In this document: positions 59,534 through 64,000 of the stretch, one piece after another
How positions within the stretch are numbered: the stretch's first letter is position 1
Layout: each line of letters begins with the position of its first letter
Source of the DNA: an uncultured Verrucomicrobiae bacterium
GTDB lineage: Bacteria; Verrucomicrobiota; Verrucomicrobiia; Limisphaerales; AAA164-E04
Assembly: GCA_951813855.1 (NCBI GenBank)
Contig: OX638380.1
Coordinates: 3,736,876-3,800,875 of the forward strand
DNA: 64,000 nucleotides
Direction: 5' to 3'
Made by a program: the position numbers and the translations under genes
Notes under the pieces: generated by a model
Databases searched by the model: none
Told to the model about the DNA's origin: nothing
Seen by the model: only the letters and a program-made list of their open reading frames with translations

Positions 59534-60832
59534 TCAGGCGGTTCGTTGCGGGCGAGAGCACAAAACGGCGGCGCGGACCAAGAGCCTGACTCCCAAAGTC
59601 AGGCAACGTTCGTCCAAATCGAAGAGCGGCGAATGCAGGTCGGCGTAGTCCGGGGCGATCTGGCATCCGAGCCGGAAAAAACCGCCGGGAACCGAAAGCG
59701 TGTATTCGCCGAAGTCTTCGCCGCCCATGCTGGGATGAGGCAGTTCGAAGACGCGAACGGGAGTGGGGCAATGATTCGCCGCTTCGAGGATCAGGCGATT
59801 GAGCCGGGCGTCGTTTTTGACTCCCGCGCAACCGACGGGAAACGTGACCTCGATGGCGCAGCCGGTGGACGATTCCACGCCGCGGGCGATTTCACGGAGC
59901 GCTTCCTGGGTTGGAATCCGGGAATCGTTTTCCGCGTAGCGGAGCATGCCTTTCAACAGAGCCGATTTCGGGATGATGTTAGCGGCGGTTCCGGCCGTGA
60001 CCGAGCCGATCGTGGCGAGAACCGGATTGAAGGGATTAGTGCGGCGGGGGAGCAATTGGTAGACTTCGGAAATCAGCATGGCGGCGGCCATGACTGGATC
60101 CTTGGCGTTTTGGGGCCGGGCCGAATGTCCGCCTTGACCCTGGATCCGGAAATTTAATTCGTCGCAGGCGGCCGTCATCGGACCGTCGCGCAGGCTGATC
60201 TCTCCGACCGGCCGGGAGGGGTCCATATGGAGGCCGAAAATGGCTTTGACGTTATTCAGCACTCCTCGGTCGATCATGGCTCGGGCGCCGGTGGCTAGTT
60301 CTTCGGACGGTTGGAGTATGACTCGCCAAGGCACGGGCCACGGCAGGCCGCCGGAACGGTGCAACCGATGCAGCACGAGGGCGCAACCGGTCAGGCAAGC
60401 GGCATGGGCGTCGTGGCCGCAGGCATGCATGGCCCCGTCGACTCGGCTGCGATATTCGCAGTCCTTGGCGTCTTGAATCGGCAAAGCGTCCAGATCGCCT
60501 CTCAAGGCGACTCGTTGAACGTTTTCCGGATTGGGGCCGTCGACGACGGCTCCGCAATCTTCCGGTTCCAGGTTGGGGGTCAAACCCGATTGCCGCAATA
60601 AGCCGGTCAGATAATGCGTAGTTTGCCGTTCGCTGCCGCTGAGCTCCGGGTTCCGGTGCAAGTGACGGCGAATTTCCACTAACAATTCGGAGATGTCGTC
60701 GACGAGGCCATCCAGTTCGACCGCCCAGGAAGGCCGGTCATCGGCGGTCGATAAGGTCGGCGAATTCGCCGCTGTTGAATATCCGGTGAGTGGGGGGAGC
60801 TTGCCGTCGAGTTTCGTTGGCGGGGAGGTCAT
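59534..60832 (-). CDS. M20-family amidohydrolase (N-acyl-amino-acid hydrolase/HipO type)
   Basis: Hydrolyses an amide bond of N-acylated amino acids. The 432-residue product has a 60-residue leader that may be non-conserved. The catalytic part follows: ELLVEIRRHLHRNPELSGSERQTT, metal-binding HACGHDAHAACLTGCALVL, LQPSEELATGARAMIDRGVL (general-base Glu) and GGHSARPQNAKDPVMAAAMLI in the lid domain. HPSMGGEDFGEYTLSVPGGFFRLG holds a C-terminal His ligand. Its ATG overlaps the sulfatase stop (ATGA). Confidence 0.92.
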   Translation of the reverse strand: MTSPPTKLDGKLPPLTGYSTAANSPTLSTADDRPSWAVELDGLVDDISELLVEIRRHLHRNPELSGSERQTTHYLTGLLRQSGLTPNLEPEDCGAVVDGPNPENVQRVALRGDLDALPIQDAKDCEYRSRVDGAMHACGHDAHAACLTGCALVLHRLHRSGGLPWPVPWRVILQPSEELATGARAMIDRGVLNNVKAIFGLHMDPSRPVGEISLRDGPMTAACDELNFRIQGQGGHSARPQNAKDPVMAAAMLISEVYQLLPRRTNPFNPVLATIGSVTAGTAANIIPKSALLKGMLRYAENDSRIPTQEALREIARGVESSTGCAIEVTFPVGCAGVKNDARLNRLILEAANHCPTPVRVFELPHPSMGGEDFGEYTLSVPGGFFRLGCQIAPDYADLHSPLFDLDERCLTLGVRLLVRAAVLCSRPQRTA

Positions 60833-62283
60833 GGAGTTGATGGCGGCGCGAACAAGCTGTTCCATGCCGGATAAGTCGGCCGGGTGACAGTCTTGCTGTT
60901 GCCCTTTTCGATCGGGGGCGGGGGGCAACGATCGAGTACGGCTTGTAGCTGGGTTCGCGCTTGCCGGACGATCAACCGATCGTCGGCGAAAAGATTGTGA
61001 GTTTCTTCGGGGTCGGCACTGATGCGATACAGCCTTTGATCCTGGTACAGTTTGAATTCGGCGGTGCGAACGAACTGCCCGGGAGCCTTTCCCCAATAGG
61101 GTTGGTAATGGCAAAATATCCAGTCCCTCGGTTGGCCGGGGCGCCCTTGCAGGCGTCCGAGAAAACTGCGCCCGTCGCCCGGATCCTTCCACGTCAAATT
61201 CAAGCCGGCTGCCGCGGCGAGCGTCGGGTAGAAATCGGTGAAATCCACGAGATCGGGGAGGGCGCTTCCTGAGGGAGTCTGTCCTTTCCAGTAGGCCAGA
61301 AAAGGAACGTGGGTTCCCGTGTTCTTCATGGACCCTTTGCCGCCGGTAATGACGCGTCCGCGCCAGTTGGATCGGATCGAGCGGTGCGTTCCGTTGTCGG
61401 CGGTGAACATGACGAGAGTCTTTTCCGACAAGCCCAAGGCTTCCACCTTGGCCACCATCCGGCCGATCAGCTTGTCCATATAGTTGACCATCGCCACGAA
61501 ATTCTCCTTGCGCTCTTCTGGGGATTTCGGAGCGCGGTTGGCCGTTTCCCGGGGGCGGTCGCCGATCGTATCGGGTGTGGGAACGAACGGATCGTGGACC
61601 AGAACCATGGGGTAATAGAGAAAAAAAGGGCGGTCTTGGTTCCGCTCCATGAAATCGCAAAGAAAATCGACGAACAAGTCGGGCCCGTAGCGTCCCCGGT
61701 TCTCTTCGGCGGAGATCAATTTGCCGTTATGTTCGAGCGGCGGATTCCAGTACCGTTCGCCGCCGCCCTGCTGCTTTCCTTTGCCTTTGGTCACTTGCCA
61801 CAGCAGGGATTCGTGGAATCCGGCTTGGAGCGGACGGGTGGTGTCGTCGTGACCGGGCAATTGGTTGTAGATCCCGTTAAGTTGCCATTTGCCGGCGATC
61901 GCAGTGCGGTAACCGGCGTGCTGCAGCAGGTGCCCGAAAGTTTTTTCCTTGGGGGAGAGATAGCCGAAGTGTGTGTAATTGCGAAATGAATACTGCCCGG
62001 TCATCAACTGGACTCGAGTGGGAGTGCAAATGGGCGTGGAATGAGCGTTGAGAAAGCGCACGCCTTCGCGGGCCAGAACGTCCAACTGGGGAGTATCGTA
62101 AACTTGGCCGCCGTAACTGCTGAAGCATTCCATCCCGACGTCGTCGGCCATGATTAGAATGATGTTGGGCCGGTCGGTTTCGACGGCGAATCCGGAACCG
62201 CAAAGGCAGCATCCGAGCAGCAAGGTTAAGATTGATTTCCCTCGGAACAGGTGGGCAATCGAAAGCTTAAACACGATCGGCAT
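60829..62283 (-). CDS. Secreted sulfatase (formylglycine-type)
   Basis: The 484-residue product has a signal peptide (SILTLLLGCCLCGSGFAVE). The metal-binding start is PNIILIMADDVGMECFSSYGG, and the maturation motif C86-T-P-T-R90 lies within HSTPICTPTRVQLMTGQYSFRN; its Cys becomes formylglycine. HLLQHAGYRTAIAGKWQLNG follows and TADNGTHRSI comes later. Substrate is not predictable from sequence; relatives remove sulfate from polysaccharides. No maturase gene is in the window. The ATG at 62283 is preferred over 62349 because it begins the signal peptide. Confidence 0.93.
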   Translation of the reverse strand: MPIVFKLSIAHLFRGKSILTLLLGCCLCGSGFAVETDRPNIILIMADDVGMECFSSYGGQVYDTPQLDVLAREGVRFLNAHSTPICTPTRVQLMTGQYSFRNYTHFGYLSPKEKTFGHLLQHAGYRTAIAGKWQLNGIYNQLPGHDDTTRPLQAGFHESLLWQVTKGKGKQQGGGERYWNPPLEHNGKLISAEENRGRYGPDLFVDFLCDFMERNQDRPFFLYYPMVLVHDPFVPTPDTIGDRPRETANRAPKSPEERKENFVAMVNYMDKLIGRMVAKVEALGLSEKTLVMFTADNGTHRSIRSNWRGRVITGGKGSMKNTGTHVPFLAYWKGQTPSGSALPDLVDFTDFYPTLAAAAGLNLTWKDPGDGRSFLGRLQGRPGQPRDWIFCHYQPYWGKAPGQFVRTAEFKLYQDQRLYRISADPEETHNLFADDRLIVRQARTQLQAVLDRCPPPPIEKGNSKTVTRPTYPAWNSLFAPPSTP

Positions 62284-62345
62284 GAACCGTTTATGGGCGA
62301 AAAACCGCCTTGATTCAATCTTGAATCGTCGCCTGAGGCCTTGGT

Positions 62346-63596
62346 TCAAAAGCGTTCGGGGCTATAGGGCTCGGCATCGATGTGCGGCGGCCGGTTCTGA
62401 ATTAATTCGGTTATCAACCGTCCGGTAGCCGGTGCCATACTGAGCCCCAGCATGTTGTGGCCGGTCGCCACGAAGGCGTTTTTCAAGCGGGGGGAGGGGC
62501 CGATGATCGGCAGACTGTCCCAAGTCATGGGGCGCCAGCCGTGCCAGGTCTGTTGTCCGTCCGCCGAGGGATTCTCTTTAAGATAGGGGCGAGCCGAGGC
62601 ATGGAGTTGCCGGATGCGATCGGGGGAAATCGTTTCGTCGTAACCGGCGAATTCCATGATGGAACCCAACCGGCAATGATCGGCGAAGGGCGTTACGCCT
62701 ACCCGGTGTTCCGGGAACAACATGGAATGGGTCGGACGGATCGTCGGTTGGGGCAGCGTCGTCGAATACCCTTTGCCGGGCTCGACGGGGAGCCGGCAAC
62801 GCCACTCTTGTTCCCAACGGGCGCTCCAGGCGCCGGTCGCCAGCAGGTAGTAGTCGGTCGCAATTTCGCCGCCGGTCGTTTCGGCGGCGAACGCTCGGCC
62901 GCGGCGTTGCCGTAATCGCTGGAAGCTGCAGTTTTCCCGGAACTCGACTTCGAGTTCGCGCAGGCGAGCGATCCAGTTGCGATTGAGGACGTCCGGGCGC
63001 ACTTGCGCATCGCTCTCGTAGTAGAAGGCTCCAGCCAGCCCCGGGCGCAAGGCCGGTTCGAATTCCTCTAAGTCCGCTCCTGAGATCTTCCGGGCCGGGA
63101 CGCCGAATTCCTGAGTCATGATCCGGTCGGTATGTTCGTATCGAGCCAGGCCTCGTTTGGTTTGCAGCACCATCATTAAGCCCTGGTCGCGCCATTCGCA
63201 TTCCAAGTTTTCCTCTGCCACGATTCGTCGGTATTCGGCCATGGAGGAGTCGAGAATCGCTTTGATCGGACCGGCGGCCCGGATCATCTGGGAGTAGCGG
63301 CAACGGCGGGCGAACTCCCACATCCAGCGCCAGAGCGCCGGACGACATTGGGGGCGTACGCGAAAGGGCGATCCGGGGCGGAACAGCGAGGCGACGGCCG
63401 TACCGATCGCCCCGGGTTCGGTCAGGGGCAATACGTGGCTGGGACAAACGAATCCGCAATTGGCGTGCGAACAGCCCTGAGCCAATTTTCCTTGATCGAT
63501 GACCGTGACTCGGTAACCGGCTTTTCGCAAATAATAGGCGCAAGCGATTCCGACGATGCCGGCCCCGACGATTAGAATCGACGAAGAGTGCGACAA
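62346..63596 (-). CDS. FAD-dependent D-amino acid/D-hydroxyproline dehydrogenase
   Basis: The 416-residue DadA-like flavoprotein has the FAD motif GAGIVGIACAYYLRKAGYRVTVID at its N-terminus, CSHANCGFVCPSHVLPLTEPGA and the C-terminal WHGWRPMTWDSLPIIGPSPRLKNAFVATGHNMLGLSMAPATGRLITELI. It is placed after hydroxyproline epimerase with a 25-base overlap. The likely reaction is therefore oxidation of cis-4-hydroxy-D-proline to the pyrroline carboxylate, the next pathway step. It starts at a TTG (63596) with AGAAGGA five bases upstream. Confidence 0.87.
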   Translation of the reverse strand: MSHSSSILIVGAGIVGIACAYYLRKAGYRVTVIDQGKLAQGCSHANCGFVCPSHVLPLTEPGAIGTAVASLFRPGSPFRVRPQCRPALWRWMWEFARRCRYSQMIRAAGPIKAILDSSMAEYRRIVAEENLECEWRDQGLMMVLQTKRGLARYEHTDRIMTQEFGVPARKISGADLEEFEPALRPGLAGAFYYESDAQVRPDVLNRNWIARLRELEVEFRENCSFQRLRQRRGRAFAAETTGGEIATDYYLLATGAWSARWEQEWRCRLPVEPGKGYSTTLPQPTIRPTHSMLFPEHRVGVTPFADHCRLGSIMEFAGYDETISPDRIRQLHASARPYLKENPSADGQQTWHGWRPMTWDSLPIIGPSPRLKNAFVATGHNMLGLSMAPATGRLITELIQNRPPHIDAEPYSPERF

Positions 63597-64000
63597 GATA
63601 TTCCTTCTCGAAAAGGATCTTCCGGATGTTGGAGTAAAACGATTTCGCCGGTCACGTAGGCTTGGCCGGTAATGCTCGGCACGATCTCGCCGGGGCGGTC
63701 GCCGATGCGGTAGCGTCCTTGGAAACGGCTGCCCAGGATGCCTTCCTGAATCCAGGCTTGGTCCTGCGGCCAGCGTTCGTCGGCCGCCAAGCAAGCTAAT
63801 TTGGCGCTGGTTCCGGTGCCGCACGGAGAACGGTCATAGGCATTGCCGGGACAGAGGACGAAGTTGCGGCTGTGGGCGTCGGCGGCTTCCGGGGGCGAGA
63901 AAAATTCCAAATGATCGATCAGGGCGCCTTCTTCGCCGGTAATGCCGGAGTTCCATAAGGCGTCGCGGACGCGGCGGGCGCGGTCGGTAAGACAATCGAC
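63572..64000 (-). CDS. 4-hydroxyproline epimerase/proline racemase family, 5' end outside the window
   Basis: The frame is open to base 64000, giving the last 142 residues of a protein usually near 310-330 residues. The second catalytic Cys lies in NAYDRSPCGTGTSAKLACLAA, with GEEGALIDHLEFF before it and the family C-terminus SITGQAYVTGEIVLLQHPEDPFREG. Cys rather than Thr here argues for an epimerase or racemase and against the related 3-hydroxyproline dehydratase. With the dehydrogenase next to it, 4-hydroxyproline is the favoured substrate; proline racemase remains possible because the first half is missing. Confidence 0.85.
   Translation of the reverse strand, partial: VDCLTDRARRVRDALWNSGITGEEGALIDHLEFFSPPEAADAHSRNFVLCPGNAYDRSPCGTGTSAKLACLAADERWPQDQAWIQEGILGSRFQGRYRIGDRPGEIVPSITGQAYVTGEIVLLQHPEDPFREGISCRTLRRF

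Noticed and set aside
59529..59831. 101-codon N-terminal extension of the YbdK-type ligase
   Set aside because: It overlaps the M20 coding sequence in another frame and ends at the ATG where GCS2 similarity begins.
1..64000. CRISPR array, prophage or integrative element
   Set aside because: No regularly spaced repeats, phage structural genes or integrase were seen. The accessory content is the three delimited insertions and the FRG island.

Overview
The window is a chromosomal segment of a free-living, heterotrophic bacterium of the PVC group, most likely Verrucomicrobiota. The evidence is a paired DUF1501 and DUF1549/DUF1553 gene set, a DUF6807 (PmoA-like) protein, a secreted CxPxR sulfatase, a Tsp-type S41 protease and a G+C content of about 55-58 % by eye. 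Only the group is an inference; I could not run a phylogeny. Shine-Dalgarno signals are weak or absent before many genes, and starts often overlap the preceding stop (ATGA/GTGA/TGATG).

Layout. 1-6.2 kb: end of zwf, pgl, accA, manA, der (reverse) and a small membrane-anchored protein. 6.24-8.5 kb: a strikingly AT-rich island with an FRG-domain/TPR protein and about 760 bp without a gene. 8.7-15.4 kb: secreted-enzyme genes (DUF1501, DUF1549/1553, DUF6807) with a lactate permease. 15.5-24.7 kb: phospholipid genes pgpA/pgsA, a Lys/Ala-tailed H1-like protein, the rpmH-rnpA-yidD-yidC-jag cluster, serine acetyltransferase, mgtE, an EcsC protein, a glycine-zipper lipoprotein, tRNA-Lys and aroQ. 24.7-35.9 kb: O-antigen ligase-like protein, DNA polymerase III delta', rpe, ftsH and tsp, with a type IIG restriction-modification gene inserted between delta' and rpe. 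36-45.3 kb: rhomboid protease, purB, an SDR, dsbD, then prs-rplY-pth-rpsF-ssb-rplI. 45.6-47.2 kb: a complete ISAzo13-family insertion sequence. 47.3-54.8 kb: ftsK, a LolA-like protein, lon and hsp20. 55.0-57.2 kb: a complete ISAs1-family element whose transposase carries a DruA-like (DUF4338) N-terminus. 57.2-64 kb: ZIP transporter, YbdK-type ligase, M20 amidohydrolase, sulfatase, D-hydroxyproline dehydrogenase and hydroxyproline epimerase (cut by the window end), all on the reverse strand.

How the parts work together. Most of the window is housekeeping: the oxidative pentose phosphate pathway (zwf, pgl, rpe, prs), membrane protein insertion and quality control (YidC, YidD, FtsH, Lon, Tsp, rhomboid, Hsp20), envelope lipids and polysaccharide, and translation. 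The nutrient genes suggest scavenging of sulfated or hydroxyproline-containing polymers and of lactate.

The accessory layer is the most informative part. Three insertions can be delimited to the base from terminal inverted repeats and target-site duplications. One is an ISAzo13 element (TAA duplication). One is an ISAs1 element with a DUF4338 fusion (9-bp duplication). One is a transposase-less cassette carrying a type IIG restriction-modification gene (26-bp inverted repeats, 8-bp duplication with one mismatch). Removing the third restores the reading frame of a 134-codon ORF that starts on the rpe stop codon.
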